A stretch of 64,000 nt of DNA from Drosophila miranda (taxonomy: Eukaryota; Arthropoda; Insecta; Diptera; Drosophilidae), in assembly GCF_003369915.1 (NCBI RefSeq), contig NC_046677.1, forward strand, positions 3,720,001-3,784,000, given 5' to 3'. A program made the translations under genes and the position numbers. Under the pieces are notes generated by a model that had not been told where the DNA came from, searched no databases, and saw only the letters and a list, made by a program, of their open reading frames with translations. This document shows, in pieces, positions 46,101 through 60,700 of this stretch. The stretch's first letter is position 1. Each line of letters begins with the position of its first letter.

Positions 46101-48655
46101 GAGAGGCCTCGCATGCCAGTGGACGGATCTAACGGCGAACAGGGTATCAAAATTAAATCTGTTACTGATATGAGTTGGCGTTAATTGGCCATTTTCCAGT
46201 TCATTGTGCGGATTGGATCGGATCGGATCGGTCCCATTGCATCGCATTCCGTACTGGTTCCGTTCGGTGCGCGGGTCCATTTGGCGGATCGGTCCCAATT
46301 AGCGCGTTTTGCTGGCTTACTCCCTTACCCTTACCCTTACCCTCATTAATGGTAGTGTCAGCCCAGTCGCCGTTTTCGCTTTGATTAAATACTACTCGTA
46401 ATTGCGACTGGCTTTCGGAACCACTGCATCAACACAGTCAGAGGGTTCACAAGGGTCAGGAGTTATTAGCAATCTCCGGCACTATCATTAGTATTGATAG
46501 CACTGACGTCGCGCTGTTTCGCCCTGGAACGCCCTAGGACAGCCACATCTGAATTGCGAGCAGGTTCGCGCTTCTTGGCTCATGTATATTTAATTACCAA
46601 CGAAATCACAATAGTTGCAGGTGCCCTACCCTCTCCGCGCAGCTCAGCAGACCCGAGCGCAACCCAAAACCAAATACAAATCCAAATCCAAATCCAACAA
46701 ATTAAAACGATTTACATTAGATTTGGGAACAGAAATAGACAAGGGTTCAATTGATAATGTTAAGCAGGCAAGTGCAATTTAAATTGGGGCATACAGCCCA
46801 AATAAATAAAAACAAACAAAGAGCAAACCCATATTGGGCGTATGAGGAGCGACCAGAGCGACTGGAGACCAGACCTGACAAATCCAAATATGTACGTGCA
46901 ATGCAAAGTTCTCCTGTTACGTCACTTCGCACTTGTACTTTTTGGGGAACAGAACGTCATTCTAGAAGGAGTTCTGAAACTTCTGGAATCACGCCCGCAT
47001 TTATTCCGCTTGACGCTTAAAGGCACACTTAAAGGCATCCCAATGGAAAGACCTGTACGATGCAAATACATAGCTCTCAAACTGAGGGACTCCTATGAAC
47101 CGACGGACATTCGACTGTTGACTGTACCACATGTGGTCGGAGACGTTTCGTTCTCTGTGATGCAATGCAAGCACCTGGTCAACAGCATAGTACCGCCCGC
47201 TGGGGTAGCAGCGGAAAATCTGCACCAATTGGTATTTGGCATACGCATATGTCCATATGCATACTACGGACTCGAATATGTACATATATGTAGGTACCAT
47301 TCAAATAAACAGTGCACCCAATACTTAAAATTGAGAAATCCATCCGATCGACATTAACCAGCATTCTTCATCAGTGCAGCAGGCAGCTCACCTCCCAAAT
47401 ACGAGTACGACTCTCTGGGAGTACGTATATTACTGTCCCCACCTGTCACAGCCAATCGAATGAAACCCATATCAGGCCACTTAAGTGTTACCAAACGCGT
47501 CGGTATGGCGAGAGGCGTGTTCCAAAACCGTTCAAAAGTAAATCAATAGTTCCATTGTCCACCCAGCAGACAAGCCACAACGAGTTCCAGCTCTCCGCCG
47601 GGCTATCATTAGCCTTTAGGCCACTGTTAGTTCGTGAAATTTCTAAGCCAAACAAACCGAAGTAGACGCTGATTTAAGACCACAGAGACTCTGGCCATAA
47701 AAGTTGAATGTAATTTGTCTTTTATTAAATGACAACGAAAATGAAATAAACAAGCGCTGGACGCGACTTTTGAGAAATACAAGTATTCTGGCGCAGACAC
47801 ATAAACAACGGAGACTTTGTTTACGGACGGAAAAATAATGAACATTATTTGAACTGCGTATTTGGACGGATATCGAGACGGACTCGAGCTCAACTGAATA
47901 TCGTTAAATTTAAACACCGAAAAGTTTTCCATGCTGACCAACCACGCGTCATATGAGTAATGTGCCGTCCAAGGCACGGACGCGTCAGCTCAGCTGGAGT
48001 GGTATTTCCCCAAAGCCCCCAAAGCCAGTCCCAGTCGCAGGTCGAGGCCCAGATCGGATCGGGCCGGCTATAGCATCCCAGCCAATATCCAAACAGGTTT
48101 GGACTGAAGCTTCTTCTAGCTCTGGCTTCTGCTTTTGCTGCTGCTTTTGCTTCTGGCTTAGATCGATCAGAAGACCGGCTCAAAACAAAGCAACAGCTGA
48201 GCGAACTGCGATCTGATCGCTACGTAGCCTCGGCGGAGGTGTCAACGTAACGTAGGCCGCGAGGAGAGACACGACAGAGACCCTAGACGGGTTCGCTCGC
48301 GCTCCCCTCTCGCACTCACACTCGCATTGGCACTCGCATTGGCACTCTCACTCTCTCGCTGGCCTTTGGCAGCTCTCCCTCTCTAGATGATCTTACTAAA
48401 CTAAAGCCGTACGTTACCTGGTCGATCGCATCACGTCCGTGTTTTCATTCATAAGCGAGCATTGCTAGCGAATGGACGCCAACGCGCTTAGGCCCAAGTC
48501 CAGCTACAAGATACAAATAAGATAAGATACGAAGGGAATTCCATGATCCAGGAGCTGCAGCAGCAAAGGCCAACACTAGTTTTTAAGTGCCGCGGCTGAA
48601 AAGATCATTTAAAATATTTCAAGCAAAGTGTAATAAATGTGCTAACAGAAAACGA

Positions 48656-48722
48656 ACAAGAGTAAAAGTAAAAGAAAAAGTAAAAGTAAAAGTAAAAGAA
48701 AAAGCAAAAGAAACAGTAAAAT
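48656..48722 (+). repeat. AAGTAA/AAAAGT tandem repeat in the receptor 5' region
   Basis: About ten imperfect units of AAAAGT or AAAAG (AGTAAAAGTAAAAGAAAAAG and onward), ending about 65 bases before the first-exon start codon. It is probably in the 5' untranslated region. Confidence 0.75.
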
Positions 48723-48787
48723 AAACTTAAAGACTCGCAAATCAATATATTTATGTTCCCCGAAGTACCCAAACACAAACTGTTATT

Positions 48788-51700
48788 ATGAAGGACTTTG
48801 GCAAAATGTTTGCGCGACGTTATAGTGCAGTTTGTGTGAGCGATGAAGAGGCCAACGCCAACGCCAGTGGCCACCAGCAACAGCAATCGATGCCGATGCC
48901 AACAGGATCCAGCATGTGCGCGTTGCCTGAGGCGGATCCTGCCGCCGCCGCGTCCGCTCTAGCCGCTCTGCAGAGGGCCCAGCGCCGGAAGAGCCTAAAG
49001 GCGAATCGATCCATGAAGCCGATGGACATCCTGGGCAGCTTCTTCAATGAGCCAAACCAAGGCAAACGCAATCGAGTTCCCACACGTAAGTTGCAATAAT
49101 TCGAGTACTCGTAGTTGTGATGCGTTCTATGACTAGAAATTTCTACACGGCATCCTCTTCCGACAAGTGCTCGTGTGTGCTCGTACTTCTTCTGCTGCTG
49201 CTTCGGGTTCGTGTTCGGGTTCGGGTTCGGCTTCTGCTTCTGTGCGTCTGAAGATCATTTGGAGCTGCATTAATTATGAAAAGTTGTTGTCCGAGGCGTT
49301 TTTAATCGCGCGCTTTTGCCACATGCGGAACAAATAAACAAGAAACGAAACGAAACGATACGAAACGAAACGATACGATACTATGCGAGCCGCTCACAAA
49401 AAGCCATCGAAGCTGTTTAGCATAGCACTTTATGTTTGTTGTTGCATTGATTAGCAAAATTCGAAAATCAACAACAGCCGAAACCGATTCGACAATGACA
49501 TAGTTTGGCTCGAAATCTTCTCGAACTATCTTGGCGAAGCTACCAGCCAAGCAAGATCGGAAAGAGCGGTCCCAAAGCATTTCCGAATCAATTGCCAGTC
49601 GCCAATTGCCAATGCAGTTAGACCCTGAACTTGACCATAACATGCTCGTAATCGAGACAAATGCCACCTTCCATATATGTATGTCTGTTGGAGCCGTGAG
49701 GCAAGTTCAAGTTTCGAATTACAGCCGATCGAAATATAAAGCCAGCGGTCTGACAACTCTGGCAGCAGCCGCCGTCAAGGGGGCGACGCGACAGCTATAT
49801 GTACATGTAGATATGTACATACGTATCATCGCCGACCTCTGATTGCAGCTGGCGACCTAGCTGTGTGCTAGTACATACATACATACATACATATGTATGC
49901 GGCACAAGCGAAATTCGGCAAAAACTTTACCTAGAACACAAATCTTGATTACTCGTATTTTCGCTAAAGTCGCGAACAGCACGAATTTTCGCACACTTTT
50001 ATTTGCAGAACGCGATATGTATGTTCTGAAGAAAAGTACAAACACTTAATAATTCTATGCCAAGAAATACACAGGCGCACACAGGCATCTACTCTACGAG
50101 CATGTGCACCCCATTTGCCTTCAAGTGATGTGAATATTGGCTAAAGCATTCGTCGAGTACTTCCTGATACTTTTTGTCCGACTTTAATTAGTGAAATTGA
50201 ATGTGTTATGGCAGAAGTGATGTTATACGCAATATTGTGGAGTGATGGGGGGCTGGGAATAATTTTGAGCTGTAGTTCAGTTTGCCAATTATTTATTGAT
50301 ACGAGAGCCTAATCGACTGCAAATTGAGACCGTTTAGCCGATTCTTGAATCAAAATTAAACGCTGACTCTACTCAGCCCTCTACTCCGGAACGGAAATCA
50401 CACAGCTTTAATTAATAGACACGGGGTCAGGGTTCAGGTAGGGTAAGAGCAATTATTGTTTGATTTACACAATTCGTTACGAGTCCAAAAGAACCGTGTC
50501 TGCGATTAAATCTTTAATTGTCTGTCTTTTGCCAGAATTCCTCTCCTTTCTGGAAGTCAAACATCCAACACGTTCTGTGGATGAATTGAGCTTACAATAG
50601 GGCCTTACAATAGGATACACATGTATCTGCAAATTAGCATATTATACGTACTCGTATGAATGTATGGCTATGGCTTCAGTTGAGATGAGCTGAAGTGCGT
50701 ATGTAGAGTCTGTAGCTAAATGAATTTATGCACAATCGATACGTCTGTAGGTACGTACAACCACATAGTTGCCGCTGGGGGCCAAAGAACAGGTTGATAT
50801 GGAGATATGATATGATATGGAGATCAGTTTGGCCAAGAGCATTGACACGGGCCACCAAAGTCTATGAATCAGACCCCATCAGTCCCCCGGCAAAGCAAAC
50901 ACACAGAAGAATAGTCACAATTGGTCGACCCCTCAAGACACCGATCTAGCCGCAGAGTCCAGAGATACATATGTACATAGTACATAGTCGTAGGGGAATT
51001 GCAGATGCTTCGCTATTCCACGAGCAGAGTGCAATGCAATGCCAGAAACTGGATTCGGAGTGAACAGAAGACACAATGCAAATGAATATTCGGTGGCGAT
51101 TTGATTCGGAATTTCGACGGCCTCACACTTATTGTTAATTTGGGGGCGCTCCCAGCACCAGCCCCAGCCCCAGCCCCAGCCCCAGCCCCAAGCCGAACCG
51201 AACAGACAAGTTTCGCGCCTCGCTCGCATAAATTGGCCGGAGAACAAATGTGATGTGGCTTGTTGCGGTTATCAAAGGCAAATGCTTTTGCCTCACAATA
51301 AATAATTTCAATAAAAAAGTGCCTGTTCATGGCCAAACAGGATTATCGGATGGTTTTTATTTATACGTTAGACGCTATACGCTATACGCTATTCGCTATA
51401 AGTTATTTTTGTTCTTGTTCGACTTGCAAAATTATTTATGCAAAAAAGCGGACACATAGATAATGCCGAAATCACAAAGAAGACACCAAGAACACACGCG
51501 AAATGAAATCCGAAAAACAGAATAGATCCCCAGACATTCATTCTGCAAACACACCATATTGATTGAGACGCGTCAAGTTATGGGCAGACGGATCTGGCGG
51601 TGATTAAAGAGAAGGGAGCTAGCTCCCTCCACTGGGTGGGCACGGTGGTATGCGTATGTTTAAGTGGCAAAACGAGTTTGGGGCATGGCATCCATAATTA

Positions 51701-54700
51701 TAATTATTGGGGGACGAGTTCTAGTTTGCGCTTAATTTCGAAATACCCCACGCCAAAGGCGGGTGCGCAGGGGACACAGCGGACAACAAAAAATCGAATG
51801 AGTCCCACTAAAAAAGTTTGCCAGCAATTGTGACTCAGCCCTGGCCAGAGTTTGCGACATGTTGCAGCATCCAGCATCCAGCATCCAGCATCCATCTGCT
51901 TACGATGCAATCAATTGGCGGCAGCTTTGGCTACACTTGTCAGCAGTTTCAAAAGGCTCTATAGAAGCAATAGCATCAACTCTTCTCTCAGCTCTTCAAC
52001 GCTCCAATGCTCCAATGCTCCAGCGCTCCAGACCATCCCTACTCTTAGCGTATGGGGCTCTGGGTAATTCCCCGCTACCTCAAGCCCAAATATTGCCAAA
52101 TCACCGTTGAGCAAACAGAAATCTCTAGCTGGGTACTGTGTGCTGGATCATGATGATAACTGTCAGTGAGCAATAAAAGTGATTCATGGCGCGAGTGAAG
52201 AGGTGTCCCACGGGGATGCCAGCCAGAGAAGGTGCTGTAGACCCCGATTCAAATGGGTTAAGTGTGCGAGGTGAAGCAACCTGGAAGTGTAGTCGGAGGC
52301 GGAGGCGGAGACGAATACGGAGACGGAGGCAACAAGTTCAAGAAGTGTCTCCATCAGCTGCCACTTTCACTTAGCATTTTGTCAAGTAACCTTCGTGCTG
52401 GATGATTCAATGAACTTTGATTGGCTGACGTCATCGCAATAAATTGAAATTGTCTGAAGACCCCAATCAGGTTTCAATGATGCTGACCCGCAAAAAAGTT
52501 TTGTTGTGGCCGTTAATCGCCGAGCGGAGAAGCCAGGAAGCCCCGCCACCATCCTGCCCCCATTTAGTCAGCGTTCTTGCAGCTTGGCGAGTGCCATACA
52601 AAAGACTTCAGGCACAAACTTGGCACAAACTCATTCGAGTCCACTCTTCTCTATGCTGGCCCTCCCCTAGAGCTCAAAGCCGAACCCGATCCCGAACTGA
52701 AGCGGGTTCGCGTGCACGGCGTGTGTGGAGTGCCAATGGAGCGGCGCATTCCCACGAGCAGGGCCAGCTCGGTGGGTGGCAGGCCCCAACAGCTGGCGGT
52801 ACGTGCCCGGCAGTCCAATCAGAACTCTCCGAAACCGATACGAGTATTTGGCAAAACAAACAAAGCAATTAAACAAAGAGCCACACAGCACAACATAATT
52901 TGCATGTACAGGTACAATTTCAATAAATACGAGTATGTACTCGTACATCTGTACGACTGTACGACTGTGCGACTGTGCGACTGTGCGACTGTGTTTAAAT
53001 ATAGCCGAGTTCTTTGTTCATCATTTTTGACGTTTGCATCTAGCCACAAATATGAAACGGTCTCCACTGCATACAAAGCGATTAATTAAGTGGGAGAGAT
53101 GTGGAGTGGTTGCAGCAATGCGACCGTCGAATACCCTCACGCAACGGAATCATAGGTTCCATGAGAGTGACAGCTCGGATTGTGGCTGATTCCCCCCTTC
53201 AAATCATGGTAGGACCAGGTTGGGCAAGGTTGGGGGGAGACGGCAGCTCGTCGAAACGCATGCCATAGCTAAAGCAACGCCCTCGGGGCCATTAAACATC
53301 ACTTCAAAGGAAATGAAAGTTCCCGAGGGCCCATCGGGCCCCAGCGAGGCACTCACTCTTAGTTTGATTTTGACTCTGGCCCGGCGAACACTGCAGATAC
53401 GAAAGCCCCCATCCTCATCTCCATCATGACTGTGGTACGCCGCCATATGCGGCGGCAGTCGATGAAAGACTTTCTGGGCGCACTGTACTCGCACCGTCGC
53501 TTCTCGCTGGAGAAGCTCCGCCACTTCCAGCAGTTGCGGAACCGACGCCAAGTGATATGTAAGCCAGAATCAGAAGCAAGCATACCAATCCCAGCAGGAA
53601 TCCAAGTTAGCCGGGGATCCGGGGGCGGGTCCGAGGATCTTCTATTCCAGAAGTTCCAGAGAGTCGCTCCGCTCCGCCCAGCCAAGGCCACACTGATACT
53701 AGGCAAGCAGCAGCACAAATATTTGCCATTAAATACTTGAATAGGGGAGTGCGGAGTGGGGAGTGGGGAGTGGAGGGAATTAAGCTGTGAAAGGAAAATC
53801 TGCTCCAAACTGGTTGCCGCATAGAAGGGCCCGCGACGATCCCCGCAGCAGGACAGGACGCAGAGATCGTTGAAGTATATGGAAGGGAAGGTGAAGAACA
53901 CGAACAAGAGAACAAGTTCAAAGCCAAAGCCAAAGCCAAAGCCAAAGCCAACGTCAAAGTCAGAGTCAAAGCCATAACCACAAGGAACACGAGACAAAAG
54001 CAACAGAACGACCCGAGCAAGGCCACAACGAAGTCGATATGCTCTATGCGGTCGATCGCGTCACAAGTGGTTTGCTGTGCTGATTCATCGATGTATCAGA
54101 TCTGGGCCTATTGCCAGACGATGTGTTGTGTGCATGAGTTATCGTATGTGTATCGTTAATCAATTACGCGAGTTATAAGTGGTTCGCAGTGCGGGATACG
54201 GGATTTCTGAGAATCCCACAGCTGAGGCAGCTAATGGGACTAATAGTGTCCGCTCGGCAACAAGCCCATCAAGGCCCTGCACTCCGAATAAGTATACACA
54301 TCTTTTTTCATTTTTATAGAGTAGGTATCTCATTAAGGCCCAAACGAGTCGAGGCCCTAGCCAGAGATCAGTAAAATTCCAGTGGAGTGCACAACACACC
54401 TCTCTCTGACGGCTGACGGAATGATAATCAGCAGCAACCAGTTCTGGTCTTAAGGTGGGCACCTTAAGAAGGCTTATTTTATCGGCAGATCTTCTCGCAT
54501 CACGTGTCCTAGCCACGGATTTAAGTATTGGATTTACATGCATATGGCCACAATAATAGATGAGATACATCGCTGCAGATGCAGATGCAGATGCAGATTC
54601 CCAGATGCAGAAGCTGCCTGGGCATCGGGAGAAACGGGTGGACAGGTTAGCGGGTTGGCCAGGTTGTCCATTTTGCGCACTCTCACATGACCATAAGCAT

Positions 54701-57700
54701 TTTGCTGTTGACGTCGTGAATGCTGTTATTCTGCTGCTATTGTTTCAATGAAGACATTTATATGCACGCATTCAGAACTGTCGGGCATCGTGACTAATAG
54801 GCCATAAAATTCAAATAATTTACACTACGTACACGCTATAGCCACATATGTATGTGACACATTGCACAAGACGTATGTACATACATATGTAAGTAAGTAC
54901 ATATCTCGCACTCTCTCGTACGGTCTCTCACAGTCAAGCATACTCCGCATACGCCCGATCAGCAGGAGATCAGCAGATCGGCAGATCGGCAGATCGGCCT
55001 GATCGTCCGATCAGCTGCTGTCTACAGCTGTCTCCGTCTGTCATGTACGGCATAATGCAATTCCCTGCAATTAGCATAACTCATGTCAGAGAGGCGTAAG
55101 AGTGTAGCGAGTGTCAACAGACTCCAGGCGGCATGCCACTGTGATTCTCAAGGTCGACTTTAGCGACATGCAAACAGGAAAGAAAGGCGCTTCACTACAG
55201 CTTCATCCGTAGCTTTCTCGAATGAGAAACGATTCAAGTTCAATTGAATACATATTTGTATATGTACATACCATACCCTGTACATACCGGGCCGTGCAAA
55301 TAATCGATCTTTCTGGCGAGAAATGCTCGGACACTCGGACACTCGGACACTGCTCGTGTGCATGGCTATGGTGGAGTAGCATTTCGGAGTAGACCGATCA
55401 GAATACAATATACATAGGAGACGGGATGACGATCAGTTTTGGAAACATGGACGCTAATATTCTATGAATATTCTATTTTTACCTTCTTCGATTTTCGCGT
55501 GTGGTACACGTGCCTGGCTGTTTATGCATAATGAAATTGGATTTTAATGAACTTAATGAGGAAATTTATATGTATTGAACGATCTTTCATATTGTATCTC
55601 TCATTTTGCAGGCGCATTTCTGCTTCTAGCGATTGGGTTTTTGGCCATAACAACGGCGGTGCTGGTTAAAGTATTTCAACCCTACGATTTGATATTCAAA
55701 TGGGTAAGTCCAATAAACAGAAACTAAAGCTTTTAACTGCCGGCCTTAGCCTTTGTCAAATTGTTTGCCAATTATGTGAGTATGCCCCTATTGGAGGCCC
55801 GCACCAGAGCCCAGGCCCCCAGGCCCCCAAACGCAGAGCAGCCTTCGGTGCTGGCACGTACCTTCATAAATGCAGCTCGTTTAGGCGCCTGCAAGTTGGC
55901 AGTTGGCGCGTTCTTGAACTACTCGGGCGACAGCTTTTTGAACTCTTTCGACGCTCTCTTTGCAGAAGTTGATAATGGCTGACAAGGGCGAAATCTTCAA
56001 TCTGTGGGCCCAGCCACCAGTCGATTTGTATATAAAAATCTACCTCTTCAACATAACCAACGCCGAGGCGTTCCTGGCCGGCCGCGAACAGCTCAAGGTG
56101 GAGCAGGTCGGTCCCTACGTGTACAAGTAAGTTATCCGCGAATTTGTTGGAGCTTTGACGTCATTTTGTACTCACTCGGCGGTTTGATTAGGGAGATAAT
56201 GACTCACGAGAACATAACGTTCAATGACAACAACACCATGTCCACAACCCCCAGTCATCCCCTGGTCTGGCAGGAGCATATGTCCGAAGGTCGTCGCGAG
56301 GATGATGAGGTGATAATGCTCAATATTGCAATGCTGGTGAGTACGAGTATATGTTGATATATTTCATATCTGATTGGATACTACTGTCATGTTAAGTAGA
56401 ACCTTCTTCAGGCAAAAGGCAGTGGGTACGGGGAGTCCAGTGAAGATTGCCCGTCATTGCCATTAGCATATTCAACAGGTTCTGTCATTGCGGCAGACTC
56501 GCTCCAATGAGATGTGTATAATCAAGCTCAGAAGCTATACTGGAGGAAGCTGCCTTACGTCACGAACCACTTGTGCAAGCCTTCTGAAAAGCTCTCTCTC
56601 TCTCTCCCTCTCTCTCTAGAGTGATGTAATTTTCCGTCCCAATTATGGCTTGTTCATTCACTTGTAATATCTCGTAATAGAGTAGGTGGGCCCTATCGAT
56701 ATCTCCATATGCAAATTGGGAGACACAAACAGACAGTACCCAGTAGACAGAAGACAGTAGCCAGTAGCCAGTACACAGTGCACAGTACACAGTAGTACAC
56801 ACAGAACAGAAAAACAAACAGCACAGGCTGAGCGATCGCGTGCCGCGCACACGACGAAAAATACTCATTTCCGCTGTGTGGAGCAGCATGAAAAAAGCAA
56901 CAACGAGTACTCCTCTCGAAGCAAATGGCGGAGTGGGGCAGCGGCAGCGGCAGCGGCAGCAGCAGCCCCACTGCGCGCATTTAGGTCAATAAACGATTCA
57001 CATTAACAGCCTCTACAGCAGCGCAAAAAAGTACTGGGAACCGGCTAAATGGCGGGCAATTAATTAGCGAACAAAGGGCCTGGCAGGGCAGTGTCTGCGG
57101 GACATCTAAATTTACTCCACCGATGAACATAGAGGAGGCTGGATACTGGATACTGGAGACTGGAGACTGCAGACTGGAATCGTTGCCTTAATAGATAGCT
57201 GGGAGGGGGGCGTGTTCGCTTTGTCAAATGATTGGCAGCAATTTTCACTGACGTTTGACGCTCGGGTCAATTGCAAATCGTAAACAAATTTAATATGTAT
57301 ATGCACCTATAAAAACTATAATTAATTGTCTTTACGATGTTTCAATTACAAGTATTCTAAATTAGCATAGAGCTTAAGTCGCTTAATTTATGCCTGATGC
57401 CCTGTTTCTAGGTGATGATTAAGGAGACAATCAACTGCAAGAACTAAAGAGTGAAGGGGGATGAGGGAGAGGGAGAGGAAGAGGAAGAGGAAGAGAGGGG
57501 AAGGGATCCGGGTCCAGGTCCAGATCCAGATCCAGAGCCCGAAACGTTGAATAATGCATAGGGCCTAGTTTGTCGATCAGTCAATCAATCCATCAATCCA
57601 TCCCGCAGCACAGGAAATACGTAATTTGTATTAATTAAATGTAATATTTATTGACTGTAATAGCCTGCAGTAACGAGCCGCTGAGACCGATATTAGATAC

Positions 57701-60700
57701 TATTAGAACCGGGATGGCAGTTACACACATGAACCTGATACTTTATACTTTATACCTTATACCTTATACCTTATACCTGAATCACAACTGCACTTTATCT
57801 GAGGAATCTTAGCACGCGAATCTTAGATGCTGTACTCAAGTGTCTGCCTTCGTAGAGTAACATTTTCATTTACACACGTGTGTATATCCTTTTTCAGGCC
57901 ATCTCCCACCTGACTGCCAGTCACCCGTTCTTCGTTCGAATGGCCCTGAAGACCCTCTTCGTGAGCACTCAGGCGGAGCCCATCGTTCGGACCACTGCCA
58001 AGGAATTCATGTTTGGCTATCCGTCGGCATTGGCCAGACTCGGCAACACCTTCCTCCCCAACTGGATATCCTTCGAGAAGGTCGGGCTCATCGATCGCAT
58101 GTACGACTTCTCCACGGATTTCGAGACGTTCTACACGGGCGTGCCGAACCCGGCACTGTCCGGCCTGTACGCCACATATCGCGGGGAAACCACTCTGCCC
58201 CAGTGGGAGGGCGATCACTGCAGCAACATCGAGTACGCCTCAGACGGCACTAAGTTCAAGAGCTTCATCGAGCCCAACGAGACGGTCAAGTTCTTCAGAA
58301 AGAGCATGTGCAGGCCCATCAATTTGGTAAGTTTTCAGTGCTATTCCCAGGGTCGGACGCGTAAAATAATTGTTTGTGAATTGAATTGATGCCTTTTTTC
58401 AGTATCGTGTGGGCGAGCAGAGAACGTTTGGCAGCCTGAAGGGCTATAACTATGTCTTCGAGGACAACGCCTTTGACAACGGGGCCACCAATGAGGCCAA
58501 CAAATGTTTCTGCCGCAAAGGTAAGACTCATGGCGCTATGTCACTTTGTATGTCAGATTGTACGAGTATTATTTAAGAAATCTCTTTCCAATTAATACTC
58601 GTAATTGCCGAGTCTCGAGCACCAGTTCTAGTTTTCCACTGGCATTGCTGCAGTTAATTGATCTCCGAGTACTCGAGCTCGTAGCATATTTTCCAGTTTG
58701 TATGGAAAGTTTCTGTTTACTAAAGTACAAAATAAAAAAATTCCGTAAAATTGAGGCAGTGACGCACGTGGGGACCACGCGTGCCGCCTACAATATGTAT
58801 TATTATTTTTGTTATTATTATTTTGCTTCTGTATTTTGCAATTTTAAGCTGTGTGCCTCAGACAGAGACACGCTATTAGCAACAACTCTTGGGAGTACTC
58901 TTGAGAAACGTCTAGGAAACGTCGCGGAATGTCACGGAAAAGTTTGGGCACTGTTGCTCTGTTGCTTGGGGCGACTGGGGACGGGCACTGGGGACTGGGG
59001 ACTGGGGACTGGGGACTGTTGTCGAGAATTGTTGACTCACTCCTGTAACAATCCTTGTCCTGCATCTCTCTATTCTCCACAGGTGACTGCCAGCCGGTGG
59101 GACTGATTGACGTCACTGACTGCTACTACGGCTTCCCCATCTCCCTCAGCTTCCCCCACTTCATGAATGGCGATGTGGGGCTGCAGCAGAATGTGACCGG
59201 CATGAATCCTGATCCGGCCCAGCACTCGTCGGCGTTTGTCATACAACCGGTAGGTGATACACCATCTCGACCTTGGCCTGGCCAAAATTCTCGTACGAGA
59301 AAAAACTGGAGTGAATGCCGCATTGCCGCCTTGCCGCCTGTTGTTCTTGTTACGGCTTATTTCGCAATAACGCGGATACTTTCGATGCGTCAAACCAATC
59401 ATCAGTGTCACAGTGACGGAAAGCTGCTTGACTAAATGAAAAATTCAAAAAGGAAGGTTTCAGTAGGAGTTCGTTCGAATTAAATGTCATAATTAACTCA
59501 AAGTAGCGATAGTTGATAGTAGCGGTGCCCCGTTATTCTGTTACCCGTTATCTTTCGATTTCCTCTTCTTCCGACCAGATTGGAGAACTCAACGATTTGA
59601 GGCTGTACGATGTACTCGCATTTACATTTCCGGCTAATTAAGTAATCGTTAAAACTGGTTGATTGGCACGATTTAGCCGCTTTTCAGCGGAATCTACAGG
59701 AAGTCAATATGAGACAGGCGGGAGGTGTAGAGCAGTAGCTACTAGCTTAAAGGCCACGAAACATAGTTAATATGTTCTTCCAGCCGTGGATTCCAATGCA
59801 ATCCCAGACACATCGAATGTGCACAAGTGCTCACTGCTTCCGCTCAACTGTCCTATGTTCAATGAAACAGTTAATTGCCTGATTAATTTCAATATCATGG
59901 CCAACTGAGCCTTTGCCTTTGGGTCTCACACCCACCAGCCAGATGACTAGTGGTTGGAGTCGGAGCTGGGAGTCGCTGTCCAGCTCTTAGCGCCTCGGAA
60001 TATTATCGAATCAGAGCAAGATTTGATCAATTGATCAGTCAGTCAATAGCAATTTCGCCTCAAGTTTTACCGGTTTTTCGAAATGAAAAATACAATGAAT
60101 AAACCATAAGCAACAAAACGGAATACGAGTAGCAACAACAACAACAACGGCAGACGGCAGACGGCAAAATTCGCAAAAAAATCGATAAATCACTAAGGAC
60201 AACTACCACATCGTACATGCATATAGCCGTATGCCCAGGCCTACATTTAAGCGCAATTAGCCAAAATTAGGCCAAGTGCAGCCGAAACGGTGTCGTACTT
60301 GGAAACCACCATATATTTACTCACAATTTTAGCTTTTCGTTATTGTCAATTTCAGGAATCCGGTCTACCACTGTCTCTGTCCGTGAAAGTTCAGATCAAC
60401 ATGCACTTCAAGGATCTGAGCAATTTCCCGACAGTCGCCAGGTTCAGCCACCTGACCGCACCGATGCTTTGGTTCGAAATTGTAAGTACTAACCCGGAGT
60501 ACACATATGTATAGTATGATACATACTATAGCATCATCTGGAGCGCGGGACTGACCTATTCCGTCCTTTTCAGATGATGCCCAGTCTGCCGGACTCACTG
60601 GACTCGAGATTCAATTTTTACCTGAATATCTTGCCGCTCGTCAATCCTCTGGGCTTTTGGATTGCCCTAATTGTGGGCGTGGGTCTCTTGGGCTACGCCA

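Larger units (their letters stand above)
37372..48787. other. About 11.4 kb without a supportable gene
   Basis: Lies between the divergent starts of Marf1 (-) and the scavenger receptor (+) and probably contains their promoters and 5' untranslated exons. Simple repeats of TACATACATATGTACA type are dense (37309-37351, 38996-39020, 40950-41005, 41755-41810, 43085-43172). Other short tandem repeats are GATGACG units at 43498-43530, ACTCGCC/ACTCGAC units at 44020-44075, and TTACCC units at 46323-46341. A GC-richer patch at 38600-38760 could be a 5' untranslated exon of Marf1. GAGA/CTCTC-rich DNA at 48290-48390 may be part of the receptor promoter. Open frames up to 171 codons (46842-47357) have overlapping frames on both strands and no recognisable motif. 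Confidence 0.5.

Noticed and set aside
46323..46341. Three TTACCC units resembling a telomere-type repeat
   Set aside because: Drosophila lacks such telomeres and three units are within chance for a microsatellite-rich region.
46842..47357. 171-codon plus-strand open frame in the gene-free region
   Set aside because: Overlapped by several other open frames on both strands, with no recognisable motif, poly(A) signal or splice context. Most likely chance.
52444..53089. Long overlapping open frames in the receptor intron, including PMERRIPTSRASS
   Set aside because: The donor at 52799 would be in phase 0 from its ATG and cannot join exon 2 in frame. The remainder is GC-rich simple sequence.
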